NCBI RefSeq assembly: GCF_011634775.1
Contig: NZ_JAALXT010000006.1
Coordinates: forward strand, 375,001-439,000
Reading direction: 5' to 3'
DNA: 64,000 nt
Source of the DNA: Thalassoroseus pseudoceratinae
Lineage (GTDB): Bacteria > Planctomycetota > Planctomycetia > Planctomycetales > Planctomycetaceae
Shown here: one piece after another, positions 1-8,204 of the stretch
How positions within the stretch are numbered: the stretch's first letter is position 1
Layout of the letters: each line of letters begins with the position of its first letter
Position numbers and translations under genes: made by a program
The notes under the pieces: generated by a model
Told to the model about the DNA's origin: nothing
What the model saw: only the letters and a program-made list of their open reading frames with translations
Database searches by the model: none

Positions 1-2
1 CC

Positions 3-686
3 TCCGATTCCGCCATGCAACCGCCGTTGTGCTGGATCACCAATTCCTTTGACCGATCGCCTGCGGAGTTGTTATGGTCCGGCGCGAACCAGTGGGGCAA
101 CTTGCGGAACACCTTGCTGAATTTGTCCTATGGGTATGGAAAGGTGTTCGTCGTACCGCACGAACATCTCGACGAAACCGGCGGCGTGCAGGGCGCGATG
201 TGCCAATTGCCGATCGATCAATTCCCCACCGGCACCATGCGAGGGCGGTTTCATCCTGGTGATGGCCAACTCTATGTGTGCGGTTTGTTCGCGTGGGGCA
301 GCAGCCAACAAATGCGGGAAGGCGGATTGTATCGCATTCGGTATTCCGGTTCCGGTGCGATCATGCCCATCAAGGTTCAAACAAAACCGAAGACCTTATC
401 CATCACTTTCAGCGACGCTTTGGCGGCGGATGTCGTCTCGGAACTTGAGCGGTTTCAATTCCAAACCTGGGATTTGAAACGCACGAAGAATTACGGCTCG
501 AAACATTACAACGAACAGAATCGTGAGATCACTTCAGCAGTCCTTTCGGCCGATCGAAAAACCATCACGTTGACCATCCCGGAGTTGGCACCGACCTGGT
601 GTTATGAACTGCAATGCCGATTGCGAACACCCAACGGGCAAACGGTCTCACGGACAATGCACGGCACGATTCACGATGTTCGTTGA
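3..686 (+). CDS. C-terminal part of a PVC-type beta-propeller / haem-associated protein (5' end outside window)
   Basis: The reading frame is open from the first base of the window, so this is the C-terminal part (about 227 residues) of a longer protein. It ends with a propeller-like stretch (GxFHPGDGQLYVCG, then a GGLYRIRYSG strand) followed by a beta-sandwich-like tail. Its layout matches the C-terminal half of the protein at 57880-59406: the same 'LYV.G...G...L.R..Y.G' segment, then 'F.V.F..A......', then a 'TW...DLK.TK' segment and a 'K.ITLTI..L.P...YEL' ending. In planctomycetes such domains occur in secreted sorbosone/glucose dehydrogenase-like proteins and in large fusions with c-type cytochrome modules. 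The substrate is unknown. Whether haem motifs lie upstream cannot be seen here. Confidence 0.7.
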   Translation, partial: SDSAMQPPLCWITNSFDRSPAELLWSGANQWGNLRNTLLNLSYGYGKVFVVPHEHLDETGGVQGAMCQLPIDQFPTGTMRGRFHPGDGQLYVCGLFAWGSSQQMREGGLYRIRYSGSGAIMPIKVQTKPKTLSITFSDALAADVVSELERFQFQTWDLKRTKNYGSKHYNEQNREITSAVLSADRKTITLTIPELAPTWCYELQCRLRTPNGQTVSRTMHGTIHDVR

Positions 687-881
687 GTCGGATGCCAAGA
701 ATTCTTGGTTTGGAATTCTGTGATAACGGTCGTCACCTAATCATTCGACTTGTGTTGCACTTGCAAATCACGCTATACCATGAAACCACAATCCCTCGTG
801 TCTTCTGAATGGGCAAGCGACTGAAGCACTTGCGCCCACAAACCGAATTCTGGCGAATGCTCTCGAATTTGAAGTTTCATC

Positions 882-2642
882 ATGGATGTATCATTTGCAG
901 TCGACAGTCCGCTTTATCAAATGGCCATCGTGCTCGTCGCGGGCATCATTGCCGGCGAGTTGTTCGGCAAAGTCCATTTGCCCAAGGTGACGGGCTGGAT
1001 CAGTGTCGGGATTTTGCTGCGGGCGACCTCTCCGTATCACGGTGAATTCACAGGTCTTGGCGGTGCTACGGTCGGGGCCTTCAAGCCGTACATGAATTTT
1101 GTGCTGGGATATATTGCCTTCACAGTAGGCGCGGCGCTTCACATTGCGAGTCTGAGAAACTCCGGGAATCGGCTTCGACTATTGCTCATCGGCGAAGCCA
1201 TTTGCACGCCGGTCCTCGTTGGGTTGGCGATGTCAATGTGTGGAATGCCGATCCGAGCCAGTTTGTTGCTGGCGGCCATCGCGATTGCCGGAGCGCCGGG
1301 AACAACGGTGCTGGTGGTTCAGGAAGCGCGGGCACGTGGGATTCTGACACGCACGCTGTTGGCGGCTGTCGCGTTGATTGACATGGTCGCGGTCGGAGCG
1401 TTCGCGTTCGTGGCGTCTTACCTCGCCGAAGGAAGTGCCGAGGGGACCGTTTGGCATAGTACCTGGTCGACAGCCTTGGGTTCGGTGGTGACTCAATTCG
1501 GCATCTCGTTCGCAGTCGGGAGTGGAGCAGCCCTGGCGGCGTTGGGGCTGAATCGGACGTTGGTGGGTCCGGCGTTTCTCGGCCCAACGATGGTGGCGGT
1601 CATTTTGGGAGCATGGGGCGGAGCCGAAGGTTTTGGTGTCTCCGGAATTCTGGCATGTACCTTCGCAGGCATCATGGTTTCCAATGTGCAGCACGATGTC
1701 GTTCGTTCGACGGAAGCCTATCTCCACGCGATTGGCGGCGTTCTTTTCGCCGCTTTCTACACCTTCGCCGGGATGAATCTGGACTTTAGCTTGGTGATGC
1801 AAGCCGCCGGGTTGGTGTTGGCGTTCTTCTTCGCAAGACTCATCGGCAAGTACGTCGGTGCGTTCGGTGCGATGTCCATTGCGGGCGTTCCCACCACGGT
1901 TCGGAACAACTTGGGGATGGCCTTGATTCCGCACGGTGGTGTCGCGGTTGGTCTCGTGCTGTTGGTTCAGGGCGATCCACACTTGAATGATGTCGCGGAG
2001 ACGGTCACCACGGTCGGACTGGCAGCGCTCGCCATCAACCAACTCGTCGGTCCCAGTGCAGCTCGATTTGCATTGCAACGAGCCGGTGAAGCCGGAATGG
2101 ATTTCCCTCGTCTCCTCGACTTCCTCGACGAACACCACATCACAACCAAACTCTCGGGAACGACGAAAGAGGAAATCATCCGCGAATTGGCAACGCAGCT
2201 TTATGCGTCATCCACTCCGCCGCCGATTCCCCAAGACCAGTTCGTCGCGAGAGTGCTCGAACGCGAGGCGTTGGAAACGACGTGTTTGTCGGAAGGCTTG
2301 ATGGTGCCGCACGTGGTTCTCGAAGAGGGAGCCGAAATGAACGGAATCTTGGGCATCAGTTCAAACGGCATTGATTTGGGAGCCCCCGATGGGCAACCGA
2401 TCCACGCCGTTCTGCTGCTCGCTACTCCCGAAACCGACCGCAAACGCCACCTGAGAGTGCTCGCCGCGTTCGCGACGGCAATCACCCGCGACATCAATCT
2501 GCGAGAGCAACTCTATCACGCCCGCAGCGCCGCCCACGCCTATGCCGTGCTACACGCAGACGAAGCCGAAGACATCAACTACTTCCTCGAAGACGCCGTC
2601 GCCCACGCCAACGAAGACCCACCCTCCAAACGCGGCAGTTGA
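882..2642 (+). CDS. CPA2-type cation:proton antiporter with C-terminal PTS EIIA-like domain
   Basis: This 586-residue inner-membrane protein has two parts. Residues 1-390 form about 12 hydrophobic segments with Na+/H+ exchanger character: the start resembles the KefB/NhaP-type N-terminus (AGIIAGELFGKVHLPKVTGW), and a Gly-rich helix GVAVGLVLLVQG lies near the end of the membrane part. Residues 430-570 are soluble and resemble a PTS_EIIA type 2 domain, with MVPHVVLEEG around the position of the phosphorylatable His and a following LLLATPETDRKRHL core. Antiporter-EIIA fusions are known and are thought to couple ion flux to phosphorylation or small-molecule state. No other PTS gene is near, so phosphorylation is not assured. 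The ATG at 882 is the first start in frame next to the hydrophobic N-terminus; its ribosome-binding site is weak. The ion specificity is unknown. Confidence 0.85.
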   Translation: MDVSFAVDSPLYQMAIVLVAGIIAGELFGKVHLPKVTGWISVGILLRATSPYHGEFTGLGGATVGAFKPYMNFVLGYIAFTVGAALHIASLRNSGNRLRLLLIGEAICTPVLVGLAMSMCGMPIRASLLLAAIAIAGAPGTTVLVVQEARARGILTRTLLAAVALIDMVAVGAFAFVASYLAEGSAEGTVWHSTWSTALGSVVTQFGISFAVGSGAALAALGLNRTLVGPAFLGPTMVAVILGAWGGAEGFGVSGILACTFAGIMVSNVQHDVVRSTEAYLHAIGGVLFAAFYTFAGMNLDFSLVMQAAGLVLAFFFARLIGKYVGAFGAMSIAGVPTTVRNNLGMALIPHGGVAVGLVLLVQGDPHLNDVAETVTTVGLAALAINQLVGPSAARFALQRAGEAGMDFPRLLDFLDEHHITTKLSGTTKEEIIRELATQLYASSTPPPIPQDQFVARVLEREALETTCLSEGLMVPHVVLEEGAEMNGILGISSNGIDLGAPDGQPIHAVLLLATPETDRKRHLRVLAAFATAITRDINLREQLYHARSAAHAYAVLHADEAEDINYFLEDAVAHANEDPPSKRGS

Positions 2643-2700
2643 TCGATTCGGACCGGTCCCGCCGTCGCTTTGCCTCTCGATCGAGAACAAGCGAGATCTC

Positions 2701-2722
2701 GTAGGGTGCGTCGCGACGCACC
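2701..2722. repeat. REP-like palindrome, left copy flanking the RAYT gene
   Basis: The sequence GTAG followed by the perfect 18-base palindrome GGTGCGTCGCGACGCACC lies just past the stop side of the transposase gene. It can form a 9-bp stem. An inverted copy differing by one base is at 3331-3352. Such palindromes flanking a Y1 transposase are typical REP/RAYT arrangements. It also sits at a convergent junction, where it could act as a transcription terminator. Confidence 0.85.
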
Positions 2723-2726
2723 GCTT

Positions 2727-3275
2727 TCATTCGGCGTCCTGAAACTCATCACCGTACAACTCTGAAGAGCCGCCCCAATCCCGGTCATACTCTCCGAGCC
2801 CCACATAACGATGAAAAGACGACCAAGGCCAATCTGTAACCCGATCGACTAGGTGATGCTTGACGGGATTCAAATGTAGATAGTCTAAACACCGTTTGAG
2901 ATCGTCATCATCACGGCAAGTATGTTCATAGAAGCGCCGCTGCCAAACACCCTGCTCCTTTCGAGAAGACCGACTCTGATTGACGAAACCAGCTTGTCTC
3001 CCGTCTGCCAGCCAACGATGTGTAAACAACGATTTGATCCGACGCCAACGGGTCGAGTAGTCGCAATCGCCCGATGGAAGTTCCCAAATTGCATGCAAAT
3101 GATCAGGGAGAAGAACAATTGCTGTCATGACGAAAGGCCGCTGGGATTTCACCTCCAAGATTGGTTTTCGTAGCGTGCGTCGTCCAAAGTCAGTAGTCAG
3201 AATTGATCGCCGCTCGTGCGTGACAACGGTGAAGAAAAACATTCTTCCTTCACGAGATCGTCGGTAGTTGCTCAT
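2727..3275 (-). CDS. REP-associated tyrosine transposase (RAYT, Y1/HUH family)
   Basis: The 182-residue product belongs to the Y1 transposase-like (IS200/IS605-related, RAYT) HUH endonucleases, which cleave single-stranded DNA at REP palindromes. Visible signatures are the [11 protein letters not shown] first strand, the HUH site [11 protein letters not shown], and the helix with the nucleophile region [12 protein letters not shown], followed by [10 protein letters not shown]. The start is taken at the Met of [11 protein letters not shown]. Upstream in-frame codons exist to 3368 but run through the flanking palindrome. The gene lies between two inverted REP-like palindromes, 2701-2722 and 3331-3352, so the unit from 2701 to 3352 looks like an intact element. 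No frameshift is visible. It may be domesticated, as most RAYTs are single-copy and not self-mobile. Confidence 0.88.
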   Translation of the reverse strand: MSNYRRSREGRMFFFTVVTHERRSILTTDFGRRTLRKPILEVKSQRPFVMTAIVLLPDHLHAIWELPSGDCDYSTRWRRIKSLFTHRWLADGRQAGFVNQSRSSRKEQGVWQRRFYEHTCRDDDDLKRCLDYLHLNPVKHHLVDRVTDWPWSSFHRYVGLGEYDRDWGGSSELYGDEFQDAE

Positions 3276-3330
3276 GACCAACCGCTGATTCAACAGGAAC
3301 AAATCGTAGTCTGCCGAGTCATTCACGCCT

Positions 3331-3352
3331 GGTGCGTCACGACGCACCCTAC
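3331..3352. repeat. REP-like palindrome, right copy (inverted)
   Basis: This is the inverted counterpart of 2701-2722: its reverse complement matches that copy at 21 of 22 positions (a T in place of a C near the centre). The TAG stop codon of the neighbouring reverse-strand gene (3349-3804) is formed inside this repeat, which suggests that the element landed at or trimmed the end of that gene. Confidence 0.85.
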
Positions 3353-3804
3353 GGAACTTCTTTGGCATTCAACTCTTGAGCGAGGATATGCGAGTAGACC
3401 AACGAACCAACAATCATCGGGGGAACGTAGAAGATCGATAGCACTAGGAACAGAGAGACCCAAGCTGATGTTCCTTCACCCAAAAAACTTTCGATGCCAA
3501 ACCACAGACCCGAGTATGTGACTAACGTGGAACCATGGACGAAGTAAATTCCTTTTCGTGAGGTGACTTCAAAGCTACAGGTAAATAGCGACGGTGCAAC
3601 AAGAAATACATTCGCAATTATTGCGGGAGTTGCGAATGCAACCACTATACAACCAACAAAACCAAGGCCTGCGGGACTATCGGTGAATTCGTCTCCGGTC
3701 GCGAAGAGAACGAAAATGAACCACCAAACTGGCATTGCAACAAGCGTTGCAAACACACAGTACGAACGCGCCAATTCTACCTGCTCTTCATTTGGCTCCG
3801 ACAT
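3349..3804 (-). CDS. hypothetical four-helix membrane protein, 3' end set by REP repeat
   Basis: This 151-residue protein is not recognised as a known family. It has a charged N-terminus ([15 protein letters not shown]) and about four hydrophobic segments: [35 protein letters not shown], a central segment and [17 protein letters not shown]. It is therefore likely an inner-membrane protein. The start is the ATG at 3804; a longer in-frame TTG start at 3849 is possible. The last codons read KEVP-stop, and the stop is supplied by the REP palindrome. The gene may therefore originally have been longer or have ended differently before the RAYT element arrived. Confidence 0.6.
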   Translation of the reverse strand: MSEPNEEQVELARSYCVFATLVAMPVWWFIFVLFATGDEFTDSPAGLGFVGCIVVAFATPAIIANVFLVAPSLFTCSFEVTSRKGIYFVHGSTLVTYSGLWFGIESFLGEGTSAWVSLFLVLSIFYVPPMIVGSLVYSHILAQELNAKEVP

Positions 3805-3857
3805 CCATCTTTTTTCTAACTTCGAATCACTCGCAACGAGCAGTGACAACAGGTTGT

Positions 3858-4646
3858 CTATTTCAGCATGCCGAGGATTTTGTCTTTCATCGCGGCGTTT
3901 GTGGAGACGCCGTTGCCGCCGTCGATGATGCGGTTGCCGTCCCAGTCGCCGCAGTAGCCGCCGGATTCACGGACGATTGGGATGAGCGCGGCGATGTCCC
4001 AGGGGCTCATGATGGGATCAATGGAGAACTCCGCTCGTCCGGTCGCGACAAGCATGTGGCCGTAGCAGTCGCCCCAACCGCGAAGCGCTCGGGCGGAGCT
4101 GGCGAGTTTGTCGAACAGTTCTTTCCGTTCGATCTTGTACCAGCCAGCCAATTCGGTGAAACAACCCAACGCGTTTTCGATTTGATCGACCGATGAAACT
4201 TGGGCGGCTTTCGGTTCCTTGTCGCCAGTTTGGAACCACGCTCCGCCGCCTTCGCGGGCATAGACGACTTCATCGAGAGCTGGGAACCGACATACGCCCG
4301 CGATCATTTTGCCATCACGTTCGATGCCGATCAGCGTGCCGAACAACGGTGTGCCCGCGACGAAACACTTCGTGCCGTCAATCGGATCGAGAATCCAACG
4401 GTAGCCGTTCGTACCTTCTTTCGGTGGAAATTCTTCACCGAGAATGCCGTCGTCGGGGAACGCATCACCGATCCGCATTCGCAGCAACTCCTCGGCTCCG
4501 CGGTCGGCGACCGTCACGGGAGAGGAATCGCTTTTGCTTTCGAGGCCGATGTTGTCGGTTTGGTAGTACTTCAGGATCAACTCGCTCGCTTCCTTCGCAG
4601 CGTCAACGGCGAGTTTCAAGCGAGATTCGTAGTCGGTCTCGGACAT
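3858..4646 (-). CDS. inositol-monophosphatase-family phosphatase, HisN-like
   Basis: This 262-residue cytosolic Mg2+-dependent phosphatase carries the complete metal-binding set of the IMPase fold: a VTVADRGAEE first site, GEEF (catalytic Glu), DPIDGTK (the family signature), and a C-terminal SPWDIAALIPIV motif that binds the second metal region. The sequence GTPLFGTLIG after the DPIDGTK motif and the overall length are closer to HisN-type histidinol-phosphatases than to SuhB or CysQ. A role in the last dephosphorylation step of histidine synthesis is possible. No other his gene is nearby, so the substrate is inferred. It lies about 70 bases downstream of the LarA-like gene on the same strand and could be cotranscribed with it. 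Confidence 0.8.
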   Translation of the reverse strand: MSETDYESRLKLAVDAAKEASELILKYYQTDNIGLESKSDSSPVTVADRGAEELLRMRIGDAFPDDGILGEEFPPKEGTNGYRWILDPIDGTKCFVAGTPLFGTLIGIERDGKMIAGVCRFPALDEVVYAREGGGAWFQTGDKEPKAAQVSSVDQIENALGCFTELAGWYKIERKELFDKLASSARALRGWGDCYGHMLVATGRAEFSIDPIMSPWDIAALIPIVRESGGYCGDWDGNRIIDGGNGVSTNAAMKDKILGMLK

Positions 4647-4718
4647 AGGGCGGACAACTCCGTTCAGGCGAGATTAGTCGTGAGGGTGTGAATTGAAAAA
4701 GTTGTGAGTCAGTTAAAA

Positions 4719-5960
4719 CTATTGATCATTCAGACGGTAAAGTTGCTCACCAGCTTTCCGGACGAGCAGCACACCTTCGTCTTCCCGGTCGGCGTAGGCT
4801 TCGATATCAATCGTGTTCGGATCGCGGTAGCCAAGATTGATTCGCTCGCAGACTTCGGGCGGAATTTGTGAGGCCAACGTGACTTGCACACGGGGCTTCT
4901 CGACACCGTCTTCGAACGTGCCACCGCCGCGAACGTGCGTGGAGTGAGCCAGCACACCCCAGGGGTGATCTTTGAACTGATCCCACTGTTTCAGGAAGTA
5001 ATCGCGAACGTGGTAGCCAATGGCTTCGATCTTCGCACCGTGCGTGATCGAAATGCCGTGCATGTGCGGGGCATAGATGATAAGTTCCCCGCCGTCCGCG
5101 ACGACCGGTTCCAACTTATACATGCACTTTCCGGCGACCCAAAGTTCGTCGTACATCGGTGGAGCACACGAAAGCACCGTGTGAAACGGCTTCGGTTTGC
5201 GGACGATATGCACCTGTGACGACAACCCTGCCGCGTTCGCCCACGCATCTTCGGGCGTCCCGTAAAACAGACCATACGGTGAGGCATCCGGCGCGACGAC
5301 GAACGTGATGCACTTCCGCTCGACGGGAATCATCTTCGCCGCCTGATTAACGACCTGCCGAACCGGAGTATCCATCACACCGATAATGCCGACGTTCGTG
5401 ATCAACGCCCCGAGCCAGTGGAAGAAGTTCAACAACTCCGGCCCACTAATGCCAGGGAAGAAGTATTTGTTCCCACCGGAGAACCCGACAACTTCATGCG
5501 GAAAGACCGGGCCGAGCACTAAGAGCGTATCGTAATCGTTGATGCGGGCGTTGATCTGGACCGGCACGTCCATCGAAAGTTTGCCGTCGGACACGCGTTC
5601 CGTGTCGGCTTTCGTGAGTGTGCCGATCGTGGTTAGGGCGTTTGGGTCATCCCAGGCGTGGTTGTACAGCCCGACATTCGGGAACTCGTTCTGCCGACGC
5701 TCCGGCGAGAGTCCAAGAAGCAAATCGATTTGCTCTTCCGTCATCGGCGGATGTGTGCCAAGGGCGATCAGCACGTCTAATTGGCTCACAGCCGGTCCGA
5801 GATGAGCGTGCAACGCTTCGAACAACAACGGCAACGGAGCCGTCCGCGTGTGATCGGGGACGATCAGCAGCACACGTTTGCCTTGGAATTCGGCGGTGGG
5901 GACGTTCGTGCTGATCCATTGACGAACTTGGTCGGGCGATAGCGGGGTGGGTGTGGACAT
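4719..5960 (-). CDS. LarA-family nickel-dependent racemase homologue (DUF2088)
   Basis: The protein has 413 residues from the ATG at 5960; the frame stays open further upstream, but the family N-terminus fits this start. LarA enzymes racemise 2-hydroxyacids such as lactate using a covalently bound nickel-pincer nucleotide. Family features seen are the VLLIVPDHTRTAPLP strand near residue 40, ALGTHPPMTEEQ near residue 75, YNHAWDDPNAL, and the central GFSGGNKYFFPGISGPE loop, in which the conserved Lys is present. The LarB, LarC and LarE cofactor-synthesis genes are not in the window. Many planctomycete homologues act on unknown hydroxyacids, so lactate is not assured. The HisN-like gene follows on the same strand. 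Confidence 0.82.
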   Translation of the reverse strand: MSTPTPLSPDQVRQWISTNVPTAEFQGKRVLLIVPDHTRTAPLPLLFEALHAHLGPAVSQLDVLIALGTHPPMTEEQIDLLLGLSPERRQNEFPNVGLYNHAWDDPNALTTIGTLTKADTERVSDGKLSMDVPVQINARINDYDTLLVLGPVFPHEVVGFSGGNKYFFPGISGPELLNFFHWLGALITNVGIIGVMDTPVRQVVNQAAKMIPVERKCITFVVAPDASPYGLFYGTPEDAWANAAGLSSQVHIVRKPKPFHTVLSCAPPMYDELWVAGKCMYKLEPVVADGGELIIYAPHMHGISITHGAKIEAIGYHVRDYFLKQWDQFKDHPWGVLAHSTHVRGGGTFEDGVEKPRVQVTLASQIPPEVCERINLGYRDPNTIDIEAYADREDEGVLLVRKAGEQLYRLNDQ

Positions 5961-6209
5961 CGGTCGGGTATCGAAAAAAGAGCCAATACGTATGGAGACA
6001 GTCGACACAGCCCTCGTATAGCAAAGTGACCGGCAAATCACAAAGAACTTGCCTTGCTGGGTCGGTGATGTCTACAATCCGAATGCCCGGTGTCGCATTG
6101 ATGGGCATTTCCAATCGCGTTCGATTTCGATTGTTCCTCCAACATTGTTCAGCAGGAGGGACACTGATTCACCTTGAAGGCGATTGGTATCATATCGACA
6201 CACAACAAC

Positions 6210-7313
6210 ATGGCGAACGACAAGTTGCGGCGGCAGATCGTCTTTGAAGCCGCCCGAATGATGTACACTCGGCAGGAATCGGAATACTACCGAGCGAAGA
6301 TGAAGGCGGCTCGCAAAATTTGTCAAGGTTGGGTGAAGCCGTCCGAATTGCCCAGCAACAGCGAGATTCGCGACGAAATCCAACGCTTCGCCTTCATGCA
6401 CGAGGGTGAATCGCGGTTCGACAAACTCCGCGACATGCGTGTGCAGGCGTTGTGGCTGATGCGGTTGCTACGCGAGTTTCGACCGAAAATCATCGGCAGC
6501 GTGCTGACCGGACATGTGCGGATGGGGTCGGATATCGACATCCACGTCTTCGCCCAGAGTTCCGAAAGCATCGTCGGGATTTTGGAAGATCAAGGGTTGG
6601 TCTACGACGTGGAACACAAACGTGTCCGCAAACACGGCGAAGAACGGGTCTTCACCCACATTCACGTGCAGGATCGGTTCCCGGTCGAACTGACAATGTA
6701 CTCACCGGACAAAATCGGGTACGTCTTCAAAAGTTCGATCACTGGGAAGGCGATGGAACGGGCATCGATCGCGGAGTTCGAACAACTTTTGGAGCAGGAA
6801 TATCCGGATTTGTCGCTCGACGATGCGATGATCGAAGCGGAAAGCCAGATCGATCGGTTTCAAATTTATCATGCTTTGATGTTGCCGATGAAGGATGTGA
6901 AACAATCGCGGAAGTATCACCCCGAAGGCGATGCGCTCTATCATAGTTTGCAGGTGTTCGACCTCGCATGTGACGAGTTACCATACGATGAAGAGTTTCT
7001 GCTGGCGGCGTTGTTGCACGACGTCGGCAAGTCGATCGATCCGACTGATCACGTGTTGGCGGCTCTCGATGCGTTGAAAGATGTGTGCACCGAGCGAACC
7101 TTGTGGTTGATCGCGCATCATATGGATGCCCACAAGTTGCATGACGGCAGCATCGGGGCACGGGCACGACGACGGTTGGCGGCTCACGAGGATTACGAAA
7201 CGCTGCAATTGCTCGGCGAATGCGATCGAGCCGGTCGCGAACGCGGCGTGGATGTCCCGGAACTCGAAGACGCCTTGGATTACATCCGCGATTTGGCACG
7301 AACCTGCAGTTGA
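6210..7313 (+). CDS. nucleotidyltransferase-HD domain fusion protein
   Basis: This cytosolic protein of 367 residues has two recognisable parts. The first, near residues 95-190, looks like a pol-beta-type nucleotidyltransferase: GSVLTGHVRMGSDIDIHVF gives the GS...D-x-D metal site. The second, near residues 240-340, is an HD phosphohydrolase domain with LLAALLHDVGKSIDP and a following HH pair (IAHHMDAHK). The order resembles tRNA CCA-adding/HD enzymes and GlnD-like proteins, but it is shorter and its CCA-specific motifs are not evident, so the substrate is unknown. The ATG at 6210 has no clear ribosome-binding site. A TTG at 6174 lies 15 bases after AGGAGG and is the alternative start. The stop is 11 bases before the radical SAM gene, suggesting one transcript. 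Confidence 0.75.
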   Translation: MANDKLRRQIVFEAARMMYTRQESEYYRAKMKAARKICQGWVKPSELPSNSEIRDEIQRFAFMHEGESRFDKLRDMRVQALWLMRLLREFRPKIIGSVLTGHVRMGSDIDIHVFAQSSESIVGILEDQGLVYDVEHKRVRKHGEERVFTHIHVQDRFPVELTMYSPDKIGYVFKSSITGKAMERASIAEFEQLLEQEYPDLSLDDAMIEAESQIDRFQIYHALMLPMKDVKQSRKYHPEGDALYHSLQVFDLACDELPYDEEFLLAALLHDVGKSIDPTDHVLAALDALKDVCTERTLWLIAHHMDAHKLHDGSIGARARRRLAAHEDYETLQLLGECDRAGRERGVDVPELEDALDYIRDLARTCS

Positions 7314-7324
7314 GAAATTTGAAC

Positions 7325-8185
7325 ATGACCGATACCAAAATTGTGCCGCTGCATACCGACCACGCTCGCACGTTCCATACGAATCGGTTCGTGTATCCGG
7401 TGTTGTCGCGTCGCAGCGGCGGCATTTCGATCGGCGTGAATCTCAACCCCGACAAGGTTTGCAACTTCGATTGCATCTACTGCCAAGTGGATCGCCGGAG
7501 CGAAGCGGAAACGAAATTTGTCGAGTTTGATCAACTCTTCGCCGAACTCGATCATATGTTGGAACTCGTCACGAGTGGTCAACTCTATCAAGACAAAAAG
7601 TTCCAATCCGTCCCCGAGAATTTGCGACGACTCAACGACGTCGCGTTTTCTGGGGATGGCGAACCGACAACGTATCGCAATTTCGACGAAATCATTCGCC
7701 GAGCCGCCGAACTCAAACGCGGGCGGAATTTGGATGACGTGAAACTGGTGCTCATCACGAACGCCAGCATGTTTCACCGGCCGGTCGTCGCGGCGGGGTT
7801 GGAATTGCTCGATCAGAACAATGGCGAGATTTGGGCGAAACTCGATGCGGGCACGGCGGAGTATTACCAGCTCATCGAACGCACGAAGATTCCATTTTCG
7901 CGGATTCTCGACAACATCAGCACGGTCGCTCAGAAACGACCAATTGTCATTCAAAGCCTGTTCATGCGAGTCCAAGGCGAACCGCCCACGCCGCAGGAGA
8001 TCGACGAATACTGTGAGCGACTCGCCGAAGTACTCGACGCCGGCGGCCAGATTCGGCTGGTGCAGGTCTACACCGTCGCGCGACCCCCGGCGGAAAGTTT
8101 TGTCACCCCGCTGACGAAAGACGAGTTGGACGCGATCGCAACTCAAGTCCAAAACCGCTGCGGGTTGGAAACGGAAACCTATTGA
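7325..8185 (+). CDS. radical SAM protein
   Basis: The 286-residue product carries the radical SAM iron-sulfur motif CNFDCIYCQ (Cys46, Cys50, Cys53), followed by a Gly-rich SAM-binding strand FSGDGEPTTYRNF and a VKLVLITNASMF strand. These enzymes cleave S-adenosylmethionine to a 5'-deoxyadenosyl radical. There is no additional Cys-rich cluster, so it is a compact single-cluster member, and the substrate cannot be told from sequence. The start ATG at 7325 follows the upstream HD gene by 11 bases, so translation is probably coupled. Close homologues in planctomycetes are annotated only as radical SAM proteins. Confidence 0.85.
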   Translation: MTDTKIVPLHTDHARTFHTNRFVYPVLSRRSGGISIGVNLNPDKVCNFDCIYCQVDRRSEAETKFVEFDQLFAELDHMLELVTSGQLYQDKKFQSVPENLRRLNDVAFSGDGEPTTYRNFDEIIRRAAELKRGRNLDDVKLVLITNASMFHRPVVAAGLELLDQNNGEIWAKLDAGTAEYYQLIERTKIPFSRILDNISTVAQKRPIVIQSLFMRVQGEPPTPQEIDEYCERLAEVLDAGGQIRLVQVYTVARPPAESFVTPLTKDELDAIATQVQNRCGLETETY

Positions 8186-8204
8186 ACCGCCGGTGATTTC
8201 ACGT

